Shown: piece after piece, positions 1-12,770 of the stretch | How the letters are laid out: the number at the start of each line of letters is the position of its first letter | Numbering within the stretch: position 1 is the stretch's first letter | Assembly (NCBI GenBank): GCA_023935145.1 | Contig: CM043700.1 | Location: 70,900,120 to 70,964,119, forward strand | DNA length: 64,000 nt | Origin: Bretschneidera sinensis | Lineage: Eukaryota; Streptophyta; Magnoliopsida; Brassicales; Akaniaceae | Direction: 5' to 3' | The notes under the pieces: generated by a model | Told to the model about the DNA's origin: nothing | The model's input: the letters and a program-made list of their open reading frames with translations, nothing else | Databases searched by the model: none | Made by a program: the position numbers and the translations under genes

Positions 1-2
1 TT

Positions 3-1300
3 GATAGTGCAGCTGATACTCGTAGAGTTGGGAGAGTATCTGAGGGTAGGAATGATGAATTGAGAGAAGCTCTTAATCGTGCTATAGAGAGGATGAATGT
101 AGCTGAAGAAAGGGCTGATAATCTATAGAGAAGATTAGAGGAAAGGGGTAGAAGAAAACATGATGTGGTGAGGCAAGAGGGTCATGAGGGAGGTGTGTTT
201 GCACAGGAGATGCAAGGTGATTGTTTTGTGAGAATTCTTAAGTTTAAACCTCAGTCTTTTAGAGATCTGTAAATCTAGTAGAAACTAAGCAGTGGATTAG
301 ACGTGTGAAGAAATATTTTGAGGTCTTACCAGTGTTAGATAGACAGAATGTGGCTTTTGCTTCATTTATTCTAGAGAGTGAGGCTTCTCAATTGTGGAAG
401 GATATTTTTCCCAAGGTAAGCACACAGGTAGATCAACCTTTGACTTGGAGTAAGTTTAAGGATGAGTTCTTTGCAAAGTATTTCCCAGATACCTTTCGGG
501 CACAACAAGAAAGAGATTTTATTTATCTAAGGCAGGAAAATTTATCACTGGTTGAATATGATAGTAAATTCATAGCCCTGTCAAGGTTTTTGCCTGAGTT
601 AGTGAATATAGAGGAGATAAAATATAAGAGAATTTTAGACGGATTACACTACGATATTCGGACTAAACTCTCTTATATGGGCATAGGGAATTTATGCTGT
701 ACTGGTGGATAAAGCATTGTAGATTGAGAAGGATCTGATAGAGTTGAGAGGTATGAGGGATTGGCTGAAGAGGTCTATATTTGAGGGACCTAGAGGAGGT
801 AGCAATATGGGTGTACAGGGTGGAAGACCACCCCAGAGGGGGCGTTCTTTGTCACAAGGAACTGTAGTGCAGAGTAAGAGGCAGGCAAGTTCTGTTGCTT
901 CTGTAGCTCAGAGTAATTCTTGTGGGACCCCTAGATTTGGGAGCCAGGCTATGAGAGTTGGGAGTTATGGTAGAGGAATAAGTATGCCATCAAGGGGAAG
1001 TGGTAACCTGATGTATGATCGAGAGGCAAGAGTCTGCTTTAAATGTAATCAGACGAGGCATTTAGATCGAAATTTCCCTATGCAGATATGCTTTGTATAT
1101 GATAGGGGAGGACATATAGCTGCAAATTGTCCAGCGGGGAAATCTGCTGACGTAGGTGGTGGAAGTGTTGGGAGGAGATCGATGGAGAGAGGTGGTGGAT
1201 CAGGGGGTGTGAGCGGCAAAGGTCGAGAATTAGTAGCAGAGCGAGGACGTGGCAGTCAGAGTCAGTCTAGAGATGGCAGAGTCTATGCATTAACCCAACA
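3..1300 (+). pseudogene. gypsy gag remnant with zinc knuckles
   Basis: The first 270 bases encode a charged helical stretch (ELREALNRAIERMNVAEERA) typical of the gag N-terminus, with a stop near 127. Positions 305-712 encode the conserved retrotransposon gag core (ESEASQLWKDIF, FKDEFFAKYFPD, LSRFLPELV). From 744 the frame is glycine/arginine/serine-rich and contains two degenerate zinc knuckles near 1036-1135: the first (CFKCNQTRHLDRNF) has lost its last Cys and the second (CFVYDRGGHIAANC) its second Cys. Gag normally forms the virus-like particle and binds the element RNA. Stops and frame changes around 120, 270 and 712 make this a pseudogene. Confidence 0.85.
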
Positions 1301-1610
1301 GGATGCACAAGCCACTCCTGATGTTGTTATGGGTATGATCTCTATCCTTGGTAGTCTTGCTAGATTATTGATTGATCCTAATGCAACCCATTCTTTTGCA
1401 TATAGTAGTTATATAAAATCTATTGATGCTAGTGCTAGTCCTTTGATGAATGCAATTATTGTTAAGATTCCTATTGGAGATAGGGTTATTATTAGGACAA
1501 TCTATCGAGGTTGTGTGATTAATATTGCTGATAGAGAATTTAAAGTAGATTTATTGCCTCTATATATGATAGATTTTGATTTAATTCTGGGGATGAATTG
1601 ATTATCTGCA
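1300..1610 (+). pseudogene. gypsy aspartic protease remnant
   Basis: The frame runs on from gag to 1601. The position of the retropepsin motif normally reading DSGATHSF is LIDPNATHSF here (about 1369-1398), so the catalytic D-S/T-G triad is lost. The downstream flap and C-terminal signature (FDLILGMN, about 1576-1599) is recognisable and precedes a stop at 1600. The protease of this copy could not be active even if the frames were intact. Confidence 0.75.
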
Positions 1611-1739
1611 TGTCATGCTTAGGTAGATTGTTTTAGGAAAAAAATGGTGTTCAAGATACCCGGATAAGAGGAGTTTAATTTTCAAGAGGAACGTAAGATA
1701 CTTGCTAATTGTCTTATTTCTGCCTTAACTGCTAGTAAA

Positions 1740-2615
1740 TGGTTGAGGAAGGGTTGTGAGGGGTATTTGGCGTATGTAATGGATTCTAGCAAGAAGGTTA
1801 GGAAGTTAGAAGATATCTTGGTAGTAAAAGATTTTTCTGATGTTTTCCCTAAAGAGTTGATTGGGTTACCTCCCAATAGGGAGATTGAGTTTTCTATTGA
1901 GGTGATTCCAGGATCAACACCCATATCCATAGCACCATATAGGATGGCACCAGCTGGATTGAGAGAGTTGAAAGTTCAACTTCAGGAGTTGCTATATAAA
2001 TAATTTATCCAACCTAGTACGTCACCTTGGGGAGCCTCTATGTTCTTTTTCAAGAAAAATGATGGGACATTGAAGTTGTATATTGATTATAGACAATTTA
2101 ATAAGATCACCATCAAGGATAGACATCTTTTTCCCAGGATAGATGACTTATTCGAGCAGTTACAGGGAGCTAGAGTGTTCTCTAAGATAGATATGAGGTC
2201 GAGTTATCATTAATTGAGGATAAAGGATGGGGACGTGCCTAAAACTTCTTTTAGGACACATTTTGGCCATTATGAATTCTTAGTGATGCCTTTTGGATTG
2301 ACCAATGCTCCTGCGGCATTTATGGACCATATGAATCGAGTGTTTAAACCATTCCTGGACAGATTTGTGATTGTATTTATTGATGACATTTTGATATATT
2401 CTAAGAATGAAGAAGAGCATATGCAACATTTGAGGATAGTGTTGGAGATTTTGAGGAGAGAGAAATTGTATGCGAAGTTCTCGAAGTGTGAGTTCTGGTT
2501 TAGCGAAATATCTTTCTTGGGGCATGTTGTGTCAGGAGAAGGGATAGTAGTTGACCCACAAAAAAGTAGAAGCAGTGCTAAATTGGGAAAGACCCATGAG
2601 TGTAACTGAAATTAA
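1740..2615 (+). pseudogene. gypsy reverse transcriptase remnant
   Basis: The linker (VVKDFSDVFPKELIGLPP) is followed by the RT palm and fingers: [42 protein letters not shown] and the intact catalytic box [10 protein letters not shown] near 2374-2403. A stop at about 2001-2003 (end of the linker frame), another at about 2212 inside the SSYH motif, and a frame change near 2555 where the region passes into RNase H break the reading frame. It is the best-preserved part of the element. Confidence 0.9.
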
Positions 2616-3180
2616 AAGCTTTTTGGGGTTGGCTGGTTATTATAGGAGATTTATCCAGAATTTTTCTATGATTGCTGGACCTTTGACTAAGTTGACTAGG
2701 AAGGATGTGAAGTTTAGATGGTCTGAGGAATGTGAGAGGAGTTTTCAGCTGTTGAAAGAGAAACTGACTATTGCCCCGGTATTAGTGCATCCTTCTAGTG
2801 ATGAGGGATTTGTGGTTTATAGTGATGCATCACATCAGGTGTTGGGATGTGTATTGATGCAACATAGGAGAGTTATAGCTTACACATCTAGGCAACTGAA
2901 GAACAATGAGAAGAATTACCCGACCCATGATTTAGAATTGGCTACCATAGTTTTTGCTTTGAAGATTTGGAGATACTATCTATATGAAGCTAAGTGTGAA
3001 ATTTTTACTGATCATAAAAGCTTGACGCATTTATCAACCCAGAAGGAGTTGAATTTAAGGTAGAGGAGGTGGATAGAATTGATTTGTGATTATGATTGTA
3101 CAATTCATTATCATCCAGGAAAGGCTAATGTAGTAGCTGACGCATTTAGTAGAAAAGCTATTGGGAGATTAACTGTTATT
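2551..3180 (+). pseudogene. gypsy RNase H remnant
   Basis: After the RT thumb ([20 protein letters not shown]) comes an RNase H domain with [17 protein letters not shown], the ELA motif in [23 protein letters not shown], and the terminal HYHPGKANVVADAFSR at about 3109-3156. A stop at 3061-3063 splits it. RNase H normally removes the RNA strand during reverse transcription. Confidence 0.88.
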
Positions 3181-3399
3181 GGGAGTCATAATACTAGCCT
3201 GATGATAGAATTAAGAAGAATGAGGATGCAATTGAGAGTCAATGATAGAGGAGTATTATTGGCAAATATGGTGATACAATCTCCTATTATTGATCGTTTA
3301 TTACAGCTGCAGGGTAAAGATGAGGGGATAGAGAAAATTAGGCGGGAAGTGTTGAGTGGGAAGCCGACCGAGTTTAGAATTAAAGAAGATGGTATGGTA

Positions 3400-4140
3400 G
3401 TATTGGGGCATAGAGTTTGTGTTCCCAATGATGAGGAGATGGGAGATACTAAAGGAGGCTCATGATTATATATATTCCATGCACCCAGGTAATAATAAGA
3501 TGTACAGGGGGTTGAAACAGAATTATTGGTGGTTAGGAATGAAGAAGGATGTAGCAGAATACATTGCTAGATGTTTGACCTGTCAACAGGTAAAGTCTAA
3601 GAATAGACATCCAGCAGGTTTATTACAATCTCTTCCAGTACCTGAGTGGCCATGGGAAAATGTGAGTATGGATTTTGTCTCTGGTTTTTTCCATACTCAG
3701 AGAGGACATGACATTGTATGGATTATAGTGGATAGACTTTCTAAGTCTTCACATTTTCTTCCTATTAAAACTACTTAGAGTCCAAAAAAGTTGGCTGAGT
3801 TGTATGTAGCAGAGATAGTAAAATTACATGGAGTACCCTTCAGTATCATATCAGATAGAGATTCTAGATTTAGCTCTAGATTTTGGAAGGGTTTCCAAGA
3901 AGCTATGGGTACGCAATTATAGTTTAGTACAACTTTTCATCCAAAAACTGATGGGCAGACGGAGAGAATCATCAAAATACTAGAAGATATGTTGAGGGCA
4001 AGTGTATTAAGTTTCTCAGTGAGCTGAAATGCTTATTTGCCTTTGATCGAGTTTGGATACAATAATCAGTATCAAACTAGTATTGGGATGGCACCTTTCG
4101 AAGCTTTATATGGTAGAAGGTGTAGAACTCTAGTATGCTG
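3400..4140 (+). pseudogene. gypsy integrase remnant
   Basis: The zinc-binding HHCC domain is present (MHPGNNKMYRGLKQNYWW, then CLTCQQVKS) and so is the catalytic core: first Asp in VSMDFVSG, second in IISDRDSRF, and Glu in the KTDGQTERI region. The frame is broken by a shift near 3450 and by stops at about 3776, 3920 and 4024. Integrase would insert the cDNA into the host chromosome. Confidence 0.86.
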
Positions 4141-4159
4141 AGAAGAAGTTGGAGAGAGA

Positions 4160-4710
4160 AAGATATATGGCCCGAAAATGATAGACTTGACTACTGAGAG
4201 GATCAAACTGGTTAAGGAAAACCTCAAAGCAGCTCAGAACAGACAGAAAGGATATGTTTATAAAAGAAGACGACCTCTCGACTTCCAAGTTGGTGATTAG
4301 GTATTTTTGAAGATATCTCCATGGAAGAGAGTGTTGAGATTTAAGAAGAAGGGAAAGCTGAGCCCGAGATTTGTGGGGCCGTATGAGGTGATCAAGAAAA
4401 TTATACCAATAACGTATCATTTGAATCTGCCTCCAGAATTAAAGTAATTACATAATGTGTTTTATGTGTCGCTACTGAGAAAGTACTTACAGGATGAATC
4501 ACATTGTGTCTCGAATCAGGCAATAGAAATTTAGAAAGATTTGATTTTTATGCGAATACCCGTCAGAATCCTAAACAGAAAGGAACATGTCTTACGCAAT
4601 AAAGTCATTTATTTGATTCATGTATTATGGTGAAATAAAGATGTCGAAGAAATCACGTGGGAGCATGAAACGAGAATGAAGAATGACTACCCCCAACTCT
4701 TTTCTTGATT
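4160..4710 (+). pseudogene. gypsy integrase C-terminus and chromodomain remnant
   Basis: Frames in this stretch encode the GPY-type region (PRFVGPYEVIKKI, about 4360-4398) and then VIYLIHVLW and EEITWEHETRMKNDYPQLF (about 4600-4700). The latter is the chromodomain tail found at the integrase C-terminus of Tekay/Del chromoviruses, thought to direct insertion to particular chromatin. Stops (for example about 4299, 4446 and 4633) interrupt it. Confidence 0.75.
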
Positions 4711-4758
4711 TTAGATAAGGAAATTTCGAAGACAAAATTTTTGTAAGGTGGGAAGAAT

Positions 4759-6695
4759 TGTAATACCCGTATTTGTAAATAAGGGGAAAGATGTAATTTA
4801 AGAAATAGGACATGGAGTTAAAATAAAATTTATGTGAAGAGTTTAGTAGTATTTGAATAAAGCAATTCTAAAAAAAAATATGGGACCAGAACGTCCCAGA
4901 CTGCAGAAGGCTAAAAAAGAGAGAAGAAGACAAAACTGAAAAGTAAAAAAAAAAAAAAAACATGGTAGTAGGTGGCAGCACCTGCTGCCAAGTTAATTCT
5001 TGGGATGACAAGTAGAAAGCAAGGCATTTGTATGCCTTGCAAGTGTCCAATACGTTGAGTGATTTTGGTGAATTAGTGGTGATGAAGCATGCAACTTTTG
5101 AAGTTGCAGAAGATATTTTCACATCAAACTTTTATATATATATGATGTAGACGCAAACTTAAAATTTCACGTACCAAACTCATTGAGTTTTCCTTCCATT
5201 AAACATTTTTTTTAAATACTCGGGGACCGAAAGAAATGTTGAAAGAGCAAAATTTAGAAGGGGTTTACGGAGGAAATTTTATAGAGAGTCACGGGAAGCT
5301 GTCAGAAAAACATAAGGTACTACTGTAATGTTTATATTTTTGAATTTTTAGCATTCATAAAATTTTTCAAAAGTCAAAGTGGGATTTTTAAAAGGGTGTG
5401 GTTTATGAAGAATTTAAGAAATAATTAAAAATTTAATACAAATATTATGTCAAGTGTTTCGTGGTAGCTTTAGTGCTACATGGTGAGTTGGATTTATTTT
5501 AAGTAATCTAAATAAAAAGCAAACATCTAGTAATAATATTAAAATAAATTATTAGTTTATGCTGGGTGGTAGAAAAAAATTAAATTGATATTCATGTTAT
5601 AAATATTTGACACGTAGAAAATTATTATGTGAAAAGAAATATTTTTAGAATAATGAGTTGATTTAATAATGATGGTGATAAAGAGATTTTGACTAGTTGG
5701 TGAATAAATTGATGTGATATATGAGGAGAAGAAAATGGTGAAATTTATTGAGCAGAAAGTTGAGGAAAGACCAGATAGTTAATTTAAATATTTTGAATTC
5801 ATGTGGTGTTTATATTACTGTTCATATGCATATTTCATATTATTGTTCATATGCATATTCATTAAATAAAATAACAGAAAGAACCGGGAAGAGGCCGGTC
5901 TAATGGAATAACCGTGACAGCCGGTATATGCTCGAAATAAAAAAGACACCGTAACAGCTGCTATATGCTAGAAATAAATTTCGTGACAGTCGGGATAAGC
6001 TGTAAAAAACCGGGAAGGGGCTGGTCTAAGATAATAATAACCTGTCGACACATGGGAAGACATTCCCATCATAATTATTCATGCATTGCATCTGTTTTAA
6101 TTATTGCTTGCATTATTGAAATGCTGATGTGTGGTATATTATTGTGAATTTATTTATCGATGGATGAGTCTCCCAGAGAGAGACAGTTACAGTGAGAAAA
6201 AAAGAGAAAAAGACATAGATATTATAATATGGGAATTATTTAAATGTTAGACGTTATGCTATTATCCAGTTATAGGAGAAATAAATGATTAATTATTAAC
6301 GGGCTATTTATGAAATTTGAATACTTTTAGTAAATTTAATTCACTGAGCTTGCGAAGCTCATCCCTCATTGTACAATGATTTCAGTTAGCAGATAGGACG
6401 AATAGTATGGTGGGTTGAGAGTTAGATGAAAGAAATTCTATAAGCCACGTACGTGTCAATATCCTCAGACTAGTGAGAAAATGAAATAAATATTTTATTT
6501 GTAAATAATCATGCATCCTACGTTGTATATTATGTGTAAATGAATATTAGATTTACATATGTCCCCTATTGAGAGTTGAGGATTAAAATAAATAAAAAAT
6601 TCTGTTAGTATTTGTTGCATATACGTGTCGTGCTGGGATTCTCAAAATGTGATGGCATTGTCTCGGGAGTGGTCAACCCAGGATGGGTCATTACA
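4759..6695 (+). repeat. 3' LTR of the 1-6695 gypsy element
   Basis: The LTR begins TGTAATACCCGTATTTG right after the polypurine tract and ends GGATGGGTCATTACA, giving TG...CA ends over 1937 bp. It aligns by eye with the inverted LTR pair at 28843-30928 and 35267-37265, sharing the ends, the CACTGAGCTT...GAAGCTCA motif (about 6343-6363), and a short tandem repeat around 5880-6030 with the core GAACCGGGAAG. No further genes are seen in it. Confidence 0.9.
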
Positions 6696-7335
6696 TATAC
6701 ACATAGACATAGTATTGATTACACTGAAACGTTTTCACCAGTGTCCACAAAATATTTCTTTAGAATTATCATGGCTCTTTCAGCTCATTTTGATTTAGAG
6801 CTTCATCAAATGGATGTCAAAACAAATTTTATGAATGGTAATCTTTGTGAGGAGGTTTACATGCAGCAACCTGAGGGATTTTTTTGAGACTGGGAAAGAA
6901 CACATAGTGTGTACAATTAAAAAATATCTCCATGGCCTTAAACAGGCTTCTAAACAATGGTATTTCAGATTCCATGAGGTGGTTCGATCATTCGGTTTTG
7001 AAGAGAACATAGTTGATTCTTGCATATATCTTAAGGTCAATTAGAGTAAATTTATCTTTTTGGTCTTGTACGTTAATGATGTTCTACTTGCCAGTAGTGA
7101 CTTGGTTTTGCTTCATAAGACTAAGAGGATGTTCTCCGAGGTCTTTGATATGACAGATCTTGGAGATGTTGCTTTTGTTCTTGGGATAGAGATTCACAGG
7201 GATAGATCTAGAAAACTTTTGGGTTTGTTCCAGATAGCCTACATTGATCGTGTTCTTACTAGGTTTAACATGCAGAGTTGTAACCCTATCACCACTCATA
7301 TGTGTAAGGGAGACAAACTGAGTAAGAACTAGTGT
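6696..7335 (+). pseudogene. copia reverse transcriptase remnant
   Basis: Motifs in order: YTETFSPV, LELHQMDVKTNFMNGNL, EEVYMQQPEGF, then LHGLKQASKQWYFRF after a frame change at about 6885, and the catalytic region LYVNDVLLASSD near 7063-7098 where the usual YVDD reads YVND. The last part (DLGDVAFVLGIEIHRDRS) matches the copia RT thumb. Stops at about 7042 and 7330 and the lost catalytic Asp show it is inactive. Confidence 0.88.
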
Positions 7336-7359
7336 GTTGAGAATGATATTCAGAGGGAG

Positions 7360-8060
7360 TCCGTGAAAAATATTCTATATGCTAGTGCAGTTGAGAGTTT
7401 GATATATTATGAGGTCAGTACGAGACCGAACATTGCTTATATAGTGAGTATGCTTGGCAGATTCTCTGCTAATCTTAGTTGTGATCATTGGACAGCTGCA
7501 AAGAAGGTGATGAGGTATTTGTAGAAGACCAAAGATTACATGCTAGTATACCGACAGGTAGACGACTTAGAGGTCGCTGGATATGTAGATACTGGCGAGA
7601 TGAGCACTTCAAATGATGGAAAATCTACCACGGGTTATATTTTCATGGTAGCAGAAGGTGTCATCTCGTGAAAAAGTGTCAAACAATCACTTGTTACCTC
7701 ATCCACTATGTAGGTTGAGGTTGTGGCTTGCTTTGAGGCTGGTGCACATGCTAAATGTTGAGGAACTTCATTTCAGGGCTTAGAGTTGCAGATTCAATCT
7801 CTAAACCACTAAAACTTTTCTGTATAACATGGCTGTAGTATTTTTTGCGAAGAATACTAAAAATTCTGGCGATGCAAAATACATAGAACTAAAATACTTC
7901 AAGATTAGAGAATGGGTTGACAATCGTGATATGTTTTTTTTTAGCATATTGATACTGGGTCTATGCTTGTTGATCTATTGACCAAGGGTGTTAGGCCTTC
8001 GGATTTTTTCAAACTTGTAGACAACATGAGTATTATTAGTTCTTTTGATGTATTTTATTA
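7360..8060 (+). pseudogene. copia RNase H remnant
   Basis: Readable motifs include STRPNIAYIVS, WTAAKKVMRYL, and the region ending SMLVDLLTKGVRPSDFFKLVDNM (about 7960-8030), the typical copia C-terminus. Several stops interrupt it (for example near 7521 and 7670). It continues the element interrupted at 6695. Confidence 0.8.
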
Positions 8061-8110
8061 GTGGGAGTATGACTTCTATATTGAGACTTTTATGTCAATT
8101 TATATGTTGT

Positions 8111-9100
8111 TTTCCTTTGGACATCTTTTGAGATGTAATAAAATATTATCGATGATTATTGTTTTCTTTGATTGATATCATATTATGAGTATTTTGTGCA
8201 CATTATATATATATATATATATAATGATTATGAAGTTATGCTAGTCTGCTACAAAGGAGAAGAGTGTGGCTGACAATGATTAAAAGAAGGCTTCTATATA
8301 TGATAAAGCACATATAAGTAACGTGTTAGACTCACTTTTTTTTTAATTTTCGTGATCAATGTAAAATCACTTACTGTTAAAAAAAATGTTTTGTTACGAT
8401 TATCCCTCAACAATGTAAAATCTTATTTTATATGAAATTGATTTTCATAAAATCCAAACACCAATAAAATACTATTTTACATATATTTAATTTTCATATG
8501 ATCATTTTTTACTGAAACAAACGGAGGCTTAAGTGCATTCCCTTACTAATAATCTGCTTTATTTTCCATGAATTGTCCACATTTATCATCACTAATCAAT
8601 AGTTTCTTCGATAACATCGGATTGTGTCCTTAACTTGTACAAAAAATTTCTAATAAGCAACTTAAAAGCAAGTTTGGAAGGATTCTAAACAGCAACAATA
8701 GAAATTGAATTATAATTTTAGTTACACCAACTTAATTTCTACAATTATTCATAATAAACACCAGCTTTTTTGAGTCTCCAATGCTATTCTTAAATTCTCG
8801 CAGAGAGAGAGAGAGAGAGAGAGAGATACATTAATGTTTCAATATTAAGCTCAGCAAGTTCAGCAATTTTTTCGAGAGCTCAAACTGCAAATACCAAAAG
8901 AAGAATAATTAGTTCATCACGTAGTTCCAGTTTTACAACACCAAAACTCGTAAAGCATTAGATGAGACAGTTCTGTGTATTTCCATGCAGCTCAAAATCA
9001 AAAAGTCGTAAAAATTATGACATAGATATTGGATTATATGCCAAGTGGAATTCTAATAACAACATAAATTTGCAGTTAAATAATTGAGTGGTGCACCTTG
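8111..9100. other. gap without recognised gene; SSRs
   Basis: AT-rich sequence. The left end should include the undefined 3' LTR of the copia element. It contains a short (AT)n run at about 8205-8222 and a (GA)n run at about 8804-8826. No coding signal or inverted repeat was recognised. Confidence 0.5.
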
Positions 9101-9559
9101 AGAAATCTTTTCTTGAAGGTTTCATGGCTGGAAAGAGGAGAACCTTATGTTGAACATATATAGGTAAGAGCTTTAATTATCTCTGTGCTTTTGTTTGTAG
9201 AAAGTACAGGTATATATATTGGCAATGATAATGTTATGCGTTAGGTGAGTCCTCCAACCTTGACATTTTGTGAATCTGTGAGCAGCATGGCACGCAAGCC
9301 AATCAATCCCCATTCCCAATCCATGAGTAGGGGGCAGTCCATACTCAAAGATGGAGTACTTCACATAATGGAGGCCACATAAACACCAGTTTGATATACA
9401 TGGATGTGCACCAATATTACTCAAAAGCTTAGATTCAAACCATGTATATAATCATTTTTTATTTCTTTTTAATACTCATATATAAATATCCTAATAAATT
9501 TTTCGTTTACATTCTGAGTCATATACCAAACACTTCTTCAATAGAACTACTGGTTACAC

Positions 9560-9780
9560 AATCAATAAAAAAATTACTACAAAAAACTATGTTTTTGGTG
9601 AGGGGGTTTGGTCACGATTTAAAAAACCAGTCATCAAAACTACCATTTTTTGATAAAAGTCGTCACCAAATCACATAACTGACTTATTTAATGACGACAC
9701 ATTGCCAAAAACTCAATTATTTAGCCGCAAAGTATTTTTGTTGCCTAACTTAAAATTTGGTCACAACACTAGCCAAATAA
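9560..9780 (+). mobile_element. possible CACTA-type terminus fragment
   Basis: TTACTACAAAAAACTATG followed by TTTTTGGTGA and repeated GTCACCAAA/GTCGTCACC-like words resembles the terminal and subterminal repeats of plant CACTA elements, which start CACTACAA. It lies in the last intron of the lysyl-tRNA synthetase pseudogene. No matching opposite end was found, so this is a weak call. Confidence 0.3.
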
Positions 9781-12770
9781 GGGGGAGAAAAGGCACAAAT
9801 GAGCTTCCATGCAATTAAAATTAAACATACGAAGTGTGTACATTATTACTTCGAATTAACTCTATCAGATTTCTACTCTTTATCCTCTCTCTCCCTGTAA
9901 GCAATAGAGTCGCCCAATTATCAAGGGAGGTTCGAGAGGTCTTCATAAACCTTCTCTAGGTGCCGTTAACACGAGAGAAACATAGCTCTCAGTTTGTATA
10001 AATGGAATCCTAGCTTGCTCGAATTCTTTGCAACTTCTCTCTCTCAATTTTGAACTACTTCATTTATATTTCATGAGGAATACTTTACACACGGGAGATC
10101 ACGAACACTGATTTGGTATATATAAATGGACACCAATATAACTCAAAAAGTTAAACTCAAGAGTCTTGGGTCCAAACCAAGTATATAACTCACTTTAATT
10201 TTTTTTATTTCTTTATGATGTGGGATAACTCACAATATCTAAAAACAGTATAGTGATGGATTCATAAATCAGTCAAAGTTTCACCACCCCCAGTGAAATT
10301 GGACTTGATGCATTAATAATTCAAATTTCAATCATAATGCAATTATTCTTTTTAACTTGAGTTGCTCAGCAAACCGCCTACGGTGCACTTCAGGATCATT
10401 CAATTTCATGTATGCATTGCATAGCTAGCGTAAAATTGTGATGATTTATCAAACAATGGTTGATAACATTACACGAATTGTAAATGTCAGGTCTTAGAAT
10501 GTTCAGAAAAATTGTAAGCAATAAGAGGAAGACTGGAAGAGTGAGCATAGAAAATCAAAGTAATACCTCTCAGTTGTTGACAAATAGCTCAAAGCGGTCG
10601 GTTAAGTCTAGTTTAGACCTGTACAATTTTGCCAGTGGATTCATGACCTCTGGATGGTTGTTTATAAAAGTAGGATTTAGGCAAGTTTCTTCAAGAAAAT
10701 GCCCCACAAGTTGCTATGCAATTACATCCAAAATATTCACTTTCACCAAATGCTAATTAATGTGGTTTGCATTCGTCATAGGAAACATGAGAAAAGAAGA
10801 AGGCATCAACAATTTCAAAATGCTTAGGTTGCTAAACTAGGAAAAACTATAAGATCTTAAGATCTTTGGATTGCAATGATCAACTTGTCTGATAGAGCAC
10901 CAATGTATACCAAATTTAAACTGCAACACATGCATATATAATGCATTTATGCCTAATATGACTGTAAAAGTTGCCAGTTCAATTAGGAAGATGACCTTGT
11001 CTAACAACCGAGTTGTAGTATGTGGAGGACGACATTTGACATCAAATCTTTCACACGCATCTAAAAGATACTTATTAGCAGCGTCACTAGATAGGTATAC
11101 TAAGGTTTGCCATTCTCTCCAACTTTTCTACAAAATGAATCCTTCTAATGTAATCAAAGAAGAAAAAACCATTAGATCATTCAAAGCTGATAATCAACGA
11201 AAAACATTATGGTTTTTACAAATAATCCAGTTGTATATCACATCCACACACAAAAAAAAAAATTATGGATTTTACGAATAACCCATATGTAAATCATATT
11301 CACATACACAAACACGTTACCTAAGGAGGAGTAAAATCAATCTCTATAGGTTTATTGTCCACCCTGTTGCCATGATAATTTATTTTATGGCTTCGTGTCA
11401 GCTCCCTCATCATTCCTGCATGAATTGCCAATTCCACAATCATATACATGATCCCAATCATTTGCCATTAACAGTTTTGAGGTCATGCCAATGCACATCT
11501 TACATTAAGAATAAGTATATATACCATGCTACAACATGTTTAGTTTAACGATCATTCAACAATATATGCAATTTGTTTTAGAGCCTAATTGGTTCAACTT
11601 ATAAGCTAGTCAAACCAGTTTATAAGTTAATATCTCACTTCACTTCTTTGTTTGGTACAACTTATATTCTCGGGAGATTATAATTCAGGAAGAAAATGAG
11701 TGAACTTTGAGAAGTTGGCTTCTCACATTAGTTTCATTATAATCTAGTTTGACTTTGATCTAAATCCTTTTTACCATTAGGCTTTTTCAAAAATCTCTGT
11801 TTGCCCATAATCTAAAACATTATTTCATATTATAATTTGGTCATTTTGACAGTTTTAAGTTGATTTCAACACTTTTTTTTTATCAAACACCTCCACAACT
11901 TATTTAAAACTTTAAGCAAAATATCCAAACACTAAAAATCTTATTTCTTAAAAATAATTTTAAGCACCAAGTTATAATATAATACTAATATGTGATAAGT
12001 TAATTTCTTCAGCTCAGTGACGTTCAAAAGTTTTACTAGATAACAAATGCTCTATCAGTCCCATCAAGTCATTGTAATTTGCATAGGCCATTCAAACTCG
12101 CACATTGTGAGTTCTGGAATACGTGTTAGATCCATTCCCTTGTTTCTGAATGTTTTCCCAATCTTATAAACGCATTCAAGTCCATCAACAACCAACTTCT
12201 TAAGATAAAGCTCAGGGGAAACTAGCATATACAGTTCCATATCCAGATCGAGAGGCAGCTCCCCTAACAGTCATATTCAACACAAGAGTTTCCACATGAT
12301 AATGATTAATAGAGGGTCAATAAACAAATGAAACAAAGACAAGTAGTTCAATAATTTTTGGAAAATATTTTGTCAAGCTCCATAGGTTTCAAACCTCGAT
12401 GAATCCCAAACTATTAAGGAAGTTCCTGTAATAAGATAAGATTTTGGCCCTAGTTCTTAATACTTGTAGAATCTCTGGATTTAACATAAGGTCTAGGTAC
12501 CATTGGCGGTATGGTAGTGTTGTGTTTCCTACAACTGAAAAAGATCGCTATCATTTATATGAAAAGAAAGAGATGATACTTAACCTTAGTCCAACTATCA
12601 AAGGTTAGTTATTGAAGCACAAGATCAACAGATCAAGCACAATAACCCATCATTTTGATATCTCATTATGGTAACAAAATCTTAGCTCTTAATCTGATAG
12701 TAAAAATCTATGAACCCTGAACAAATTCAAAGTAAATATCATGGGTGGAATATACAAAAAACACTAAGAG

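Larger units (their letters stand above)
1..6695 (+). mobile_element. Ty3/gypsy chromovirus (Tekay/Del-like), 5' end outside window
   Basis: The order gag, protease, reverse transcriptase, RNase H, integrase, chromodomain, then a long terminal repeat, is that of a plant chromovirus. The polypurine tract (about 4745-4758, AAGGTGGGAAGAAT) directly precedes an LTR that starts TGTAATACCC and ends GGGTCATTACA at 6695. The same family occurs on the minus strand at 28843-37265. The 5' LTR is not in the window. Every coding domain carries stops or frameshifts, so the copy is dead. The base after the LTR begins copia pol sequence, so this element inserted into a copia element; the right-hand target-site copy should be TATAC (6696-6700). 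Assignment to Tekay/Del rests on the chromodomain and on the LTR and polypurine-tract style. Confidence 0.92.
6696..8110 (+). mobile_element. Ty1/copia element, 3' part (interrupted by gypsy)
   Basis: Sequence directly abutting the gypsy LTR encodes the middle of a copia reverse transcriptase, then RNase H to its natural end near 8058. A purine tract GTGGGAG at 8061-8067 should mark the start of a 3' LTR at about 8068-8070; the LTR's far end cannot be placed. The 5' part of the element must lie left of the window, beyond the inserted gypsy element. Confidence 0.85.

Noticed and set aside
9173..9424. Stand-alone hypothetical protein
   Set aside because: EYGLPPTHGLGMGID and flanking blocks identify it as a lysyl-tRNA synthetase pseudo-exon.
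11570..11995. Possible MITE (words like GGTTCAACTTATAAGC and CCAAACAC near the ends) in a KRS pseudogene intron
   Set aside because: No clear paired inverted termini or target duplication could be found by eye.
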